A DNA stretch of 64,000 bases. Origin: Brachypodium distachyon. Taxonomy: Eukaryota; Streptophyta; Magnoliopsida; Poales; Poaceae. Positions within the stretch are counted from its first letter, which is position 1, and every line of letters begins with the position of its first letter. The translations under genes were made by a program, and so were the position numbers. Shown piece by piece: positions 22,861-33,959 of this stretch. The stretch lies in the NCBI RefSeq assembly GCF_000005505.3, contig NC_016131.3, positions 74,069,855 through 74,133,854 on the forward strand. Direction: 5' to 3'. The notes beneath the pieces were generated by a model. The model did not search any database. It had not been told where the DNA came from and worked only from the letters and a program-made list of their open reading frames with translations.

Positions 22861-23966
22861 TCAAATGCTCTGTTCGGAGGGCTTGTCGTCTGCGATCTCA
22901 GGTTGAACACTTCGCCCGTGTCCACGAAATAAATCCCGTCCTCCTCCCCCGCTTTGCTTGCGGGGATAGACTTGCTGAAGCGCGTGGCCGCCTAGCCCTC
23001 CCGACACGGGCACCCACGGGCACCCACCTCCCGCCTCGAAAACCTCCACCTTGCTGGTGATCATATTGGTGTCGCCGACGGACAGTCCTACCTGACGCTT
23101 CACCATAAGCAGTTTCCCGCGTGACTCAACCAGGTACCATAGAGTCGCCATGAAATCTTCGTGGTCGCATGAAACATCATAATCAATGCCATCATCAACT
23201 ATGTACTCCTTGACGTCATCTTCGTCCTCATCAACGGTGATCCGTGAACCAGAATCGGAATCGCTATCCTCCTCTTCGCCCTCAGCGTTGTTCGGATGCA
23301 CGGCGACGCACTTGGTACCGTCAATAGTGGGTGCGCCGTGGCTATCAAAGGTGATGCCGAAGGAGTAGAGCTCCTCGGCCTGCGTGATCCCATAGAGCCT
23401 GCCTCCGAGGAACGCGAGGTCGATGATGCTGACAAAGAAACCAGCTTCCTGTGTCGGTTCAGGTAACCACACGCCTTTCCCTGGCCGGACAAGAATCATC
23501 GGGCGGCTATAGCTGTTGGTCCTGAGAGCGACGAGGCCGTCGGGGAGCGACATGTCCATGAGCGCCTTGCGGACCTCAAACTCCGCGGAAACATCGGCCA
23601 GGACTGCGTCGAGCTCAGGGAGCTGCACGACTGCATCCGAGGAGAGATTAAATAAGGAGTAGACGCGCTTCTTGTCGCCCTGCTTGGTTTCATCAATGGA
23701 GTCGCAAGCTAGCCAGTTGTCGGTGGAGCCGATGCAGCGAAGCCCTCGGTGAAAGGGGAGAACTCGTGGCAGGCGCTTTCGAAGGGTTTCAACAAGAACC
23801 CCAACGGGAAGACAACCCTGGGCAGAGAGTACGGAGAGGGCACCAAACGCCACGAGTAACACACCGCCCGGAAGCTGGCGCAGTCCGTCGGGTCGCCTTT
23901 GAGGCGGGCGATGATGTCGCGTAGGAGGTCTTCCGGGAGTTCCGACCACGGCGGAACGGACGCCAT
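22861..23966 (-). pseudogene. F-box / DUF295 gene with two frameshifts
   Basis: The ATG at 23966 opens an F-box (MASVPPWSELPEDLLRDII, then CASFRAVCYSW). This frame runs to about 23740. The continuing DUF295 body (CIGSTDNWLACDS, then GLVALRT and GKLLMVKRQVG) is in a different frame that stays open to 22861. Near 22990-22975 the family-like C-terminus (SIPASKAGEEDGIYFVDTGE, then VFNLRSQT) is in yet another frame. Two small indels therefore break an otherwise well-preserved gene. An acidic insert (EGEEEDSDSDSGS) is present. Unless sequencing errors are responsible, this is a young pseudogene, and much less damaged than its relative at 14872-15971. Confidence 0.8.
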
Positions 23967-24475
23967 GATGCTCGGTATCTGATTTTGATGCTTCTCCAAG
24001 GGTAGATCGATGCTTCCTGGTGGAACCTGTGCACCGGGAACTACGTATATAAAGTAGCGCGGGTTGGACCCGTCTCGGAACTCGAGTCCCGTTCCGTATC
24101 GATGTAATGTCGTATATTACGTTGTATCGACGGCCGATCGGCCGGCCACGCGTTGTGTCTTGCCCAGCCCATCCACCGTTCCACGCACGCAGGCTGCCAC
24201 GTGGCCCCGAACTGGGATTAATTGGAAAAAGAAAATGGTTTTGCTATATAGATTGCCTGATTTTTAGGTGGAGATAAGTTGATTTATAAGCCGTTGGATA
24301 TGTTTCATGCTTTAAAATTTGGAATGGATAATGAAAAGAAAGGTAATACATACTAACAAACGGTTTTGATTTATCAACTTAGATCTAAACCATTTGCTTA
24401 AAAATCAAACAACTTAGATATAGTCACACCCAAAAGAAAAACGAGGCCCGACCCGGGAACTACTCTCTCCGTCTC
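23967..24475. other. Upstream flank of the second F-box pseudogene
   Basis: No gene is seen. AT content rises after about 24230. Confidence 0.4.
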
Positions 24476-24550
24476 ATATTAAGTGACTTTCTATTACATG
24501 TATCTAGACGTTTTTTAAGCATAGTCGTGACTAAAAAATATTAAGGCCGT
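24476..24550. repeat. Stowaway-type fragment, left arm only
   Basis: A left terminus like CTCTCCGTCTCATATTAAGTG is followed by ATTACATGTATCTAGACG, shared with the elements at 4826 and 61153. No matching right arm follows. Confidence 0.6.
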
Positions 24551-24735
24551 CGTCCGGTGTCGAAGCACCCCATGCCAGACCGACCCATGGCAGGAGCTCT
24601 CTCTCTCTCTCGTCTAATGGCGCACGAGGACGACAAGCGATGGCCTGATCCCGACGGTGTGGTTTCGGCTCGTGGCGTGGGTGATCCTAAGGGTGGACGG
24701 AGGACGACTAGCTGATTGTTTCTCTTTTTTTTATA

Positions 24736-24807
24736 CTCCCTCCATCCTGAATTAACTGACGTGGATTTAGAGAAGAATTCACGTCAGGTGATTTGGGACG
24801 GAGGGAG
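24736..24807. repeat. Short Stowaway-type MITE (72 bp)
   Basis: CTCCCTCCATCC and GGGACGGAGGGAG termini with TA on both sides. Almost the whole element folds as one stem around GTGGATTTAGAGAAGAATTC. Confidence 0.88.
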
Positions 24808-25026
24808 TACAAAACTGTAATTTCTTTGCCGAAGCCTTTGGCTCACGGCTTTTGCATTTGGTGACTGAGACCAGCGAAATAAGCCTACGACAAAGACTTT
24901 GTCGAGAGCCCAAAAAAAGGCAACGATACGGTAGGGTAGATAGTTATTTGTCGTGTGTAACTAACACAAAAAAGACTGTGTCTCCAGTTGTGCCAGATCC
25001 TTGATTCGGTCGAGGTGTCACAACTA

Positions 25027-25261
25027 CTCCGTCCGTTCGGGTTTTATAAGGCCTACGCGGAATTTCATGCCGAACTTTGACCGAAAATTACGATGGTAAT
25101 ATGAAATTATTGTGGCACAAAATAGATATTGTTAGATTCGTATTGAAAAACTCTTATAATGATATAACTTTTATATACATATATTAAATATTATTTGTAT
25201 AATGGTTGGTCAAAGTTTGACACGGATTTCAATAGGGGCCTTATAAATAACCCCAACCGAG
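25027..25261. repeat. Stowaway-type MITE (about 235 bp)
   Basis: The left end CTCCGTCCGTTCGGGTTTTA pairs with the right end AAATAACCCCAACCGAG. The subterminal AAGGCC / GGCCTT and AACTTTGACC / GGTCAAAGTT blocks also pair, and TA flanks it. Confidence 0.85.
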
Positions 25262-25289
25262 TAGTACATAATACATTACTCATGCAAGC

Positions 25290-25580
25290 TCAAAGCTGAC
25301 TCTCGAATAATACGCGTTAGAACAGTTGGACACTCTTGACACGTCTTATAAAGCATGTCAAAGGTAGCAACTGAGAGGACAACAAATATATCTGACACGC
25401 CCGCACAAAAAGCGTCAGAGAAGTTTCTCACCTCTGACATGTTAGCAGTACTGACGCTTCTTTACGTAAGACGCGTTAGAGGAAACCATAACTTCTCTGA
25501 CTATTTTCTCCAAAGAAGCGTCAACTGTGTGCATAGGGAGATCTCTGACAGTTGTTTAAGGCAAAGCGTCAGTGTCCTTA
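25290..25580. repeat. Cluster of short GCGTCA-type motifs in both orientations
   Basis: Motifs of the type AAGCGTCAG, CTGACGCTTC and GACGCGTTAGA recur at least six times within 290 bp in both orientations. This is like the subterminal motif arrays of CACTA-type transposons. No CACTA terminus was identified, so the assignment is tentative. Confidence 0.45.
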
Positions 25581-25581
25581 T

Positions 25582-25822
25582 GCTGCTGCACCGACCACAT
25601 TTTTTTTTGTGAATTGTCTGCATCAGAGGTCCAATGTACTCGAGGATGATCATCACAAGAAACTCTAAAATGGATTGACAAATTCATAAGAAAAGATCGG
25701 ATAGCATTGCATATATATATAACGATCGATTACAAAATGCGTCCGTACAATAAAAGAAACAAAAACTAATACTATAACTAGCTAGCTAGCTAAATACATA
25801 AACGACGCCGGCATGCGCTACA
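25582..25822. other. Intergenic, no feature
   Basis: AT-rich with a TATATATATA run near 25710. This is the 3' flank of the minus-strand gene remnant that ends at 25823. Confidence 0.3.
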
Positions 25823-26690
25823 TTATGCAGCATCGTCTCTATCGTCGTTACGGTCCTCCTCACCGTCGTCATCGTCAGAGTATGCGTGCATGGCGTCGAC
25901 GGCGGCCCAGTACTCCCCGACACTGCTGCACTCCCCCGGGGTCCAGGCCTCCAGGTCGTCCATGAAGACCAGTCCTCCTCCTCCTCCTCCTTGACCTGCG
26001 GCGGCGGTGGAGGCGGAGGCGTGCCACCCTTGTTTGTGAGGGTGGAGACGTAGAGCGCGGCGCCGAATCCAGGCCACTGGCCCAACTCAACCCGGTCGCT
26101 CTCCAGCAGGGCAGCCTCGAGCATGGCCGTCTCCTCCTCCTTGGTGCGCGGTGCGGGCGCCACCGGCTCCTCCTCCTCCTCCTCCTCCTCCTCCTGCTTC
26201 ACGACCACCATTGCATGCGGTGGTGGAGGTGGCGGTGGGGCGGCATTCCTTGCCGGGACCCCGGCGAAGAAACCCCGACAGCAGAGGTCGTGCTCTGCCG
26301 TGAACCATGCGTCCCAGTAGGGGGACTCCTCCGCGAAGTCGGGGTCATCGCGGAGGTCGTCCGGGAGGTGCTGGCGGCAGCGGCGGATCTCCATCCGGCG
26401 AGCTCGACCGGTCGCCGGGACGGAGGGCACCGGAACCCGCTCGGAGCTCAGGTGCCACCCGTGTGACAAGTGCACGTCGGACCACGGCACTGGGATGCCG
26501 TGCTCCCAAAAATAGTCCGCAGGCGGACGTCGACGTACCGCCAACGCTCCCGGCGGGCCGACGGCGTGATGCGGAACGGCGTCAGAGGACGAGGAGGAAG
26601 CACATGGGGGCATTGGTTGCGGGCTTCGGAGGACGAGCATGCCTCGTGGTCATGGCGCCTTGCCAGCGGCCGTTCTCTCTTGGGCGCCAT
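25823..26690 (-). pseudogene. Frameshifted member of an acidic, Pro/Glu-rich gene family
   Basis: No function is recognised. From MAPKRERPLARR at 26690, the frame passes through ITPSARRERWRYVDVRL, and near 26515 the similar-style continuation (DYFWEHGIPVPWSDVHL, then GWHLSSERVPVP and EIRRCRQHLPDDLRDDPDF) is in another frame. Poly-Pro and poly-Glu blocks follow (KQEEEEEEEEE). A second shift near a GAG run at about 25985 leads to a coherent acidic tail (VFMDDLEAWTPGECSSVGEY) ending at 25823. I associate such proteins with repetitive, possibly transposon-linked genes of Triticeae, but I cannot verify this here. Two shifts argue for a dead copy. Slippage errors in the GAG run could explain one of them. 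Confidence 0.6.
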
Positions 26691-29354
26691 CGCTTGGGGC
26701 TCGAGCTTGGCAGTGGTCAGCGGTGGCTAGGGTTTGGGAGGAGGCGAGTGGGTGTGGGGATGGGTAGCTGGTCCCCATTTAATATGACCGGGGACACGTG
26801 TTCTTTCAGACGCTGCCATGTGGGGACGGGAAGGCGAAAAGGTTTGACCGAGCGGACGCGCGGACCGAGCCGGCACTCCGTTTCTCGGTCGGTGGAGACG
26901 CAAATCCGGCGCAGATTTGCGCCTGGAATGCGTCTTCGCGGACGGAAAAGCGGATGCCCGCTCAAATGCATCGTCCCGCTGGACCGCGCTTTTGGTCCGT
27001 TTCACGCAAACGGACCGCGCTGGCCCAAATGGATCGCCCCAGTAGAGGTGACCTTACCATCCTCTCCCAAATCCCTCTCCTACTTATCCTTGGGGGCAGC
27101 TAAAGGTCACCCTGCGGTTCCTTCGTTGCCTCCTCCATCGCCATCGCGGCCACGAGAAGCCATCGGAGCCGCCAAGTGGGGGCACTACTGCCAAGGAGGC
27201 AGAGCCGTGGATCCCCTCGCGCACGCCGGGCAGCACAAGTTCGCCCTGCACCTCCTCCATCATCGTCGCTGTCCCGAGAAGCCAGCAAAGCTGACAGGCA
27301 GGGGCGCCGACGCCGCAGCAGGCGGAGCCGTGGATGCCGCTGCGCGGGCCGGAGGCTCGAGAGTCGGACAAGGACATGGCAGGGTCACCGGCGGCCAGTA
27401 GCGAGGCCCCTCCATCTTTCAGGAGGGAAGCCGAGAAGTCCTGCAGGGCAACGGAGGAGAGACGGAGAGAGGAATTGAATTTCATCTGTTTGATTCCTTC
27501 TTGACCTCGGCTCCTCGGTTTTTTTTTCTTTATTTTGCTCAACAATTTCACCATGTTAGATCCACTTCCTGTATAAGTCTTTTTATTTTGCTCAATGAAA
27601 ATAGTGAAAGTGCACATTAATCATCAATGCAGCGAAACCGTCGAGCTCATTAGCAAACAACCGCAGGGACAATCAACATAATATTACCTGATCTGAGCGA
27701 ACTGAGCAAAGTTGTGTTCCGTGACAGACCACAGAGAGATGACTTGTATGGCCAAATGTAGAAAATCCAGAGTGCCATGAAGGGGATAATCCAACAATCT
27801 AGCTCACCAAAAGCCACACTAATACATGCCAAGAACACCACGAAAAGGAAATCCATCCTCAACCAACCAGGAGAGAGACCAAGAACAGCACAAAAAGGAA
27901 ATTCATTCTCAACCTCTGTGTGTGTGTGAGAGAGAGAGAAAGAGATGGGGATATGGGTGGGTGGAGAGAGGATGGTAAAGATCCGCAGAGGATCATGGCT
28001 AATTATAGTGGGAATGGCAAAAGAATGAGGGGAGGAGGATGGGAAATGGCGGGACGTGTCGTGACCAGCATGCAGATGTTAATTACTCGATGACTCTTTT
28101 TTTTAGGGGGAATTACTCGATGACTAAGCGGCGGCGGAGCAGCAACTGGAAGAGAATTTTTTCCCTGCGCAGGCTGTAATGAACGTCTTGTGGTGCCTTG
28201 GTGGGCTACGAACATGGCCTTTGCGCTCACGAAGCCTGGAAGCGGACGCGGTGGGCTGGGCCGCGATGACAGGAGCGGGCGAGCGGAAACGGGGTGTCGT
28301 AGGAAAAAAGACTGACGTGGCATCAACAGGAGGAGGCTGGAAAAATCAGATAGTGGGGAACCCCATTTCGGAATATTGTTTAGATACATGCGTATTTGAA
28401 TAAAGATAACGTTGCGACACTAACGTAGACGGAGGAAGTATGTGCTAACCCTTATATTTTGCTCCGTGGATGATACTGCTAGTGCTGCTACACTCTTTCG
28501 TAGTTGATGCTTAAGCAATTTGTTTTAGGATAACTATACGAGTGCTTTTCTAGAGAGGAGAAGAGAGAGGCTACGTTCCGCTCAGGTTCAATCTCGTTCA
28601 GGCGTCAAGTAGCCTTGGGCCTGAGACTGCCTTGGGGAGCTTAATGGACTATTTTATTTTGGTCCCAGCTGCAGTCGAATCGAGATGCCGTCAACGACTC
28701 AATCTCGTCCTCGCTCAAAAATGAACAAAAAAAAATCTGCTATCTCCTTCCCATCCGGTGGGCGGTACGGCTGCATCGATCGCCGGAATCCTTCAGCCAC
28801 TAAGCGGCGCGCCCATACGCAGCAGCGAAACGGGTAGGTACTTGACAGAGGTTTACTTCCTTTTCTTTCTCTCGGTAGTTATTTCCATGAAGGTTCGGAG
28901 ATCAATTGATCTGCCGGCCACCAGAGTCTGGATAGATTAGGGTTTTCTCATGGGATCAGCGGGCAGGGCATGCATACTCTTCGAAAACTAGGAATCATAG
29001 TTCATAACTGGAGAAGATTGCTTACTTACTAGAGAGAATTCAGAATATTGTTATGGCTTGGAAAAACCTTAGAGAAGCTTGCATACATATTAGCTAGAGA
29101 ATTCTGAATCAACATTACTTGGACTGAAAAAAAAAACAGAGTGCACTACTAAGTGCAATGTGTTTGAAATTCTAGTTAACGAAAATAACTACCTTCACAG
29201 TCCGCTTCATGTCAAAGTAATGCCAGGTGTATGTGTTGTTTTTTCTGAAACCAAAGTAGGGTGTTGTTTTCATGGCTGAATCTTGTTATGACTGTATAAC
29301 AGTGTTGACGTTTGTATATATGGACCTTGTGTTGAAGACAGCAGGTAGAGATTG
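26691..29354. other. No supported gene; small duplication near 27.85 kb
   Basis: GC-rich to about 27480, with long chance frames (for example 26307-27401, +) that share no domain. The sequence near 26940-27050 repeats GGACCGCGCT-type words and may be a transposon end. A 50-bp tandem duplication (ACCAAGAACA, then AAAAGGAAATCCATCCTCAACC-like) lies at about 27828-27914. AATTACTCGATGACT is duplicated around 28080-28125. Part of 28750-29350 may be 5' UTR of the F-box gene that starts at 29355. Confidence 0.4.
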
Positions 29355-31059
29355 ATGGCAAAGAGACAGATGGGTTCAGAAAACACCTGCACGCATAGAA
29401 CAATGGTGAAAAGAAAGGGATCAGGACTTCAACTGGCCAGCCTGCCAACGGTATACATGATCTACAACAGCACATCACATGGCAGAACAGGTTTTGCTGA
29501 CTATTCTTCTTCAACAATCTATATAATGCAATTTATGCCCTTGCTGTAGGATATTCTCTGCAAGATACTGTCACAGTTGCCGATCAAAGAAGCCGTCCGC
29601 ACGAGCATACTATCGGCACAATGGAGATATGCCTGGTGTTGCCACTCAAATCTAGATTTCAGTTTTCGATTTGAGCAAGAGTCTACTGAGGGAGTTGAGT
29701 CAGTCCTACAGCAACACAGTGGTCTGGTTGACAACATCCAGTTTGTAGGTCCATTTGGAGATGAACAAAGGGAACAGATAGAAAGATGGGTGAACTTTGC
29801 TACCGCATCGAAGGCGAAGCAGCTCATTCTCGATTTCTCGCCTGCCCGCCCGAAAAAACTAGAACCATGTGGCTTGGATTTGCAGCTTCTCGATGAGAGC
29901 AACAGTTTACACTTGCGAGCTATAAAACTCTGTCGTGTTTCTCTGAAGATGCCCCTGGTTTTCAAAGGTTTTCAGAAACTTAGATGGATTTACTTAGCAG
30001 ACATGGACATCACCGATGAGGGCCTCAAGTCTTTGATTTCCAACAGCACTGTCTTGGAGTTCCTTGGTATTGCTGGTATTACAGGGCTTCGGACATTACA
30101 GATATCTTCAGACACACTTCAGCATTTGCAAGTATATGACTGCCACCGGCTTGGAGAAATGGAGCTGAACATTCTTGGTCTGGTAAAACTTGAGTACAGA
30201 GGTCCACGGGTTCTGTTATCACCTCCTGGAACTTTGCTTACGACGAATATACGCATGGAGCTGGTCGACGCCTGCTCTCTAGAATGCATCTTCATCGACC
30301 TTGGTAATAATGTGCCTGATCTCGAGACGCTGACTGTAAAATGCACCGAATGGAAGGTTTGGGGATAATATTAAGTTCTAGATTTCTTCCAATTTTTGTT
30401 TGATATTTGCCCGAGGCGAGTTTCCTTTCTTAATAGTTCGTTTACTTTTGCTATTTACTCGTGTGATTCAGAGGCCTGAATTGCCAAGAAACCTGCACAG
30501 CTTTGTTCATCTGAAGCACCTGAGCATGGAGTTGAATATCGCGGGTAATATTTGGAACAGGAAGACTGACATCCTCGATTTTGCCGTCCTTCTGGTTGCT
30601 GCCCCTTTCCTGGAAAAGCTTGGATTCCATGTAAGTTGTGCATTTCTGGTCTTCAAATTAACATGTATTCACATGAAGTCGATCATAAACCAAACCCATT
30701 AGCAAATTGAGTACTGTTTTACACAGATGTTTGTGGGATGCGAGCATCAACGGTACAGCACCGAGGAAGGGAATGTACGGAGCCCTCCTTATTCGGAGCC
30801 CCACATCCATCTCAGGACGGTCGAGATCACGGGGTTCTACGGCCAGAAAGACCAGCTGGGGCTGGCGCTTCATATCCTGGAAAACTCTGTCGTGCTCGAG
30901 GAGATGGAGATAAACCCAAGCCCTGCAGTGCTAGCTGCTGACCGTCCCTGGCTTATGGGGGTTCCTGCTTATGTCATGGACGGCTGCCAAGTCGCCCTCC
31001 AGTTCCTCCGCGGCAGAGACCACCGGAATGTTGTTCGTGTCGTCACAAGCTCCGACTAA
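29355..31059 (+). CDS. F-box/LRR/FBD-domain protein
   Basis: Four exons close in phase to 464 aa: 29355-29450, 29550-30356, 30472-30630 and 30727-31059. The F-box spans about residues 28-68 (LASLPT joined across intron 1 to DILCKILSQLPIKEAVRTS). Leucine-rich segments follow (LRWIYLADMDITDEGLKSL, LEFLGIAGITGLRTLQIS). The last exon has the FBD-like stretch ITGFYGQKDQLGLALHILE, then LEEMEINP. By family knowledge it would be a substrate-recognition subunit of an SCF ubiquitin ligase acting through Skp1 binding. No substrate can be inferred. All junctions are GT-AG and the frame is intact, so unlike the two DUF295 copies this gene looks functional. A short upstream non-coding exon near 28.8 kb is possible. 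Confidence 0.88.
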
Positions 31060-32082
31060 AAAAGAAGGGCCGGTTGTTGTAGAAAAACATAGTGTAGCAA
31101 AATCGCGCACATTGTCGACATCGAAGCATTTCAAGTGCACCTTGTACAGGTCCTGCTTACGGTAATGGAGTGTGCATGCATTACGTACGTTTGAAACAAG
31201 ACTTATTAGCTAGTTAATGGTCTCCTGTCGGGCCATGATCGGGAGCACTGCACTTTGAGATCTCTCCCACTCTTATGTGCAATTATTTGCACTGGAGATT
31301 GGTTTGGCTTTAGGTGCTTTTGTCTACAAGATGGTTCCATTGCTTTAGTTAGTGCAGTCGGTTGTTGCCTTACTGAACAGTGCCAGTTTGATTCCTTTCC
31401 TGTTTAAGACAAATGACATTTCTGCTATAATTAATTCATAGAAGAATGTTATCTTCTGTCACTCACTTATATATTGCCCAACTCAAGTTTGCGACAACAC
31501 GAGGATGGCTATATAAGTATGTATGTCGGCGTGCATGAAAAAAGTATCTGAAATTCAGAAAATTAAGTTCGATTTGGTTACAACTCTGTCACTTTAATTC
31601 TCAGGGTTATATATAGAGGTATGTTTAGATAAATAATGAGAGAGGGGAGTGTCCCGAAACTGAAACCAACTTATTTTTACACAAATGATCATGCTTTTTT
31701 AGGAGAGTGCGGTAGCAGATGAGAAAGGATCATCATCGGGCCATTGTTATATTTGCCTAACAAGTGATCAGTAGGCTTTTGAGGCAGAGGAGGAAAGTTT
31801 GCGCCACCAAGTAGCTCAGTAGCTCTACTGACCGGGACTGAAGTCATTGTCTTTATACAACCTAAAATCATTCCCATCAGAATTCCATATAGAAAAAGGT
31901 GATCATTCCCATCAAATCAATGTGCTGATCGGATCATCTTTCTGCGTAAACAAAACTGATCCCGATAAACTTTATTCGACTACAAATAAGCTCCCCGTTC
32001 TTATTCCATTTCTCACTACACCAGCAAACCAATCCGCTTAAGCTTTTAAGTAAGCTCCAACGACGACGGCCGGCAAACAAAC
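31060..32082. other. Intergenic between the F-box gene and the P450 gene
   Basis: No gene. It contains the 3' UTR of the F-box gene and the P450 promoter. No clear TATA box was chosen. Confidence 0.4.
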
Positions 32083-33857
32083 ATGATGGAGCAGTTTCTC
32101 CAGGAGTACTCGTCATCCCTCGTTCTTCTCCTGTGGCTCGCCCTGGCCGCCACTCTGTCCGTCCCATTGCTGCGCCTCCTTCTGACACGCCGGGGCCCGC
32201 CGCTGCCGCCGGGCCCTTGGCAGTGGCCGGTCATCGGCAACATGCTGATGATGGGCCAGCTGACTCACCGTGGGCTGGCGGCGCTGGCGGGCCGGTACGG
32301 CGGGCTCTTCCACCTGCGCCTGGGCCGCGTGCATGCCGTGGTGGTCTCTTCCCCGGCCCACGCGCGCGAGGTGCTCGGCGTCCAGGACGCCGCCTTCTCC
32401 AACCGCCCGGCGAGCGCCGCCGTGGCGTTCCTCACCTACGGCCGCGCCGACATGGCCTTCGCCCACTACGGCCGCTTCTGGCGCCAGGTGCGCAAGCTCA
32501 GCTCCGCCAGGCTCTTCAGCCGCCGCGGCAGCCGCGCCGCCCGCTCCTGGCTCGCCGTCCGCGACGAGTCCGCCAAGCTCGTCCGCGCCATTGATGCCGA
32601 GATCTCGGGCTCCGGTGGCGGCGAGGCTGCCGTGGACATTGGCGAGCTCTTGTTCGTGCTCACGAAGAATGTCGTGTTCCGTGCTGCCTTTGGAGACCGT
32701 GGGCGGAGGCAGGAGGACGAGCTCGGGGAGCTGCTGCGGGAGTTCTCGGAGCTCATGGGGGCGTTCAGCGTCGGCGACTTCATCCCGTGGCTAAGGTGGG
32801 TCGATGGCCTACGCGGCGTCGATGAGAGGCTGCGTAAGGCCCGGGCCGGCATAGACGAGCTCCTTGATAGGATTATTGATGAGCATTTGGAGGGGAAGAA
32901 GAAAAGCAAGGATGACGTGGATGCTGACATGTTGGATGACATGCTCGAGTTCTTCGAGGAGGACGATGACGACCCGGCCGCCGGAAAGAAGGATGGCGGT
33001 GATGAGCCGCACAATGACAAAGGCCTCCGGCTTACCAGGAACAACATCAAGGCGATTACAATGGTACTACATGACCGGCCTATATAAATTGTCTCAAATT
33101 ATGGTTTTTTTTCCTTCAGAAAGTAATAAACATTTTCAGACTTTGCATTACATCGATCGATGCACATGGCCAGATGTCTAAAAATATCATGTACTTGCGT
33201 TAATTCAAGTCATGTATTCAGGATTTCATGTTCGGCGGGATGGAGACGGTTGCGGCAGCGATGGAGTGGGCGATGGCGGAGCTGCTCCGGAGCCCCGACA
33301 ACCTCCGCCGCGTCCAGCAGGAGCTCGCGGAAACCATCGGCCTAGACCGCACCGTGCTTGACTCCGACATCAACACCGTGCCAGACAGCCTACCCTTTCT
33401 GAGATGCATCGTGAAGGAGACTCTCCGCCTCCACCCGCCGATCCCGCTCCTCCTCCACGAGACCGCGACCGACTGTGTCGTGGGCGGGTACGCAGTGCCG
33501 AGGCGCTCCCGCGTGATCGTCAACTTGTGGGCTATCGGGCGCGATCGGTCGGCATGGGTCGACCCTGACACGTTCCGACCAGCGCGGTTCATGGCGGAGG
33601 CGGCCGAAGTGGACCTCAAGGGCGGGAGCTTCGAGCTCCTGCCCTTTGGGTCCGGGCGCAGGGCGTGCCCGGCGATTGTGTTTGGGCTGTACGAAATGGA
33701 GCTCGCCCTTGCGCGCCTCCTCCACGCCTTCGAGTGGGCGCTCCCCGCTAGTGAGGTGCCAGAGGATCTCGACATGGACGATGTGTTCGGACTAAGCGCG
33801 CCCCGCGCCGTGCGGCTCCGTGCCGTGCCCAAACTCCGACTCACTTGCCCGCTATGA
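32083..33857 (+). CDS. CYP84A: Cytochrome P450, CYP84A type (ferulate/coniferaldehyde 5-hydroxylase-like)
   Basis: Two exons (32083-33063 and 33222-33857) give 538 aa. An N-terminal membrane anchor (about 11-34) is followed by the proline hinge PPGP at 42-45. CYP84-like blocks include WPVIGNMLMMGQLTHRGLA, SNRPAS, ADMAFAHYGRFWRQVRK, an I-helix GGMETV at 332-337 and the ExxR pair Glu393/Arg396 in KETLRLHPP. PLLLHET and DCVVGGY are also CYP84-like. Family members are ER enzymes that 5-hydroxylate coniferaldehyde or coniferyl alcohol on the way to syringyl lignin and sinapate. The heme motif is FGSGRRACPA at 469-478. The ligand Cys476 is present, but the usual glycine two residues later is Ala478. 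Several other conserved spots also differ, so it may be a diverged paralogue with altered activity. Confidence 0.88.
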
Positions 33858-33953
33858 CAGTTAGCGTCATGAGAGTTGTGAGCTTTGAGAGACAGCTAAT
33901 TTACCACCGAATATCGGTATGCATGCTGCTCGTACATGTGATGCAATTTTTAA

Positions 33954-33959
33954 AATAAA
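33954..33959 (+). terminator. Candidate polyadenylation signal of the P450 gene
   Basis: AATAAA lies about 100 nt after the stop codon at 33857. This is the only canonical signal close downstream. Plant signals are loose, so this is only a candidate. Confidence 0.4.

Noticed and set aside
26307..27401. 364-codon plus-strand ORF
   Set aside because: It runs antisense to the acidic gene remnant and through GC-rich flank. Arg/Gly/Pro-rich translation without motifs is typical of a shadow frame.
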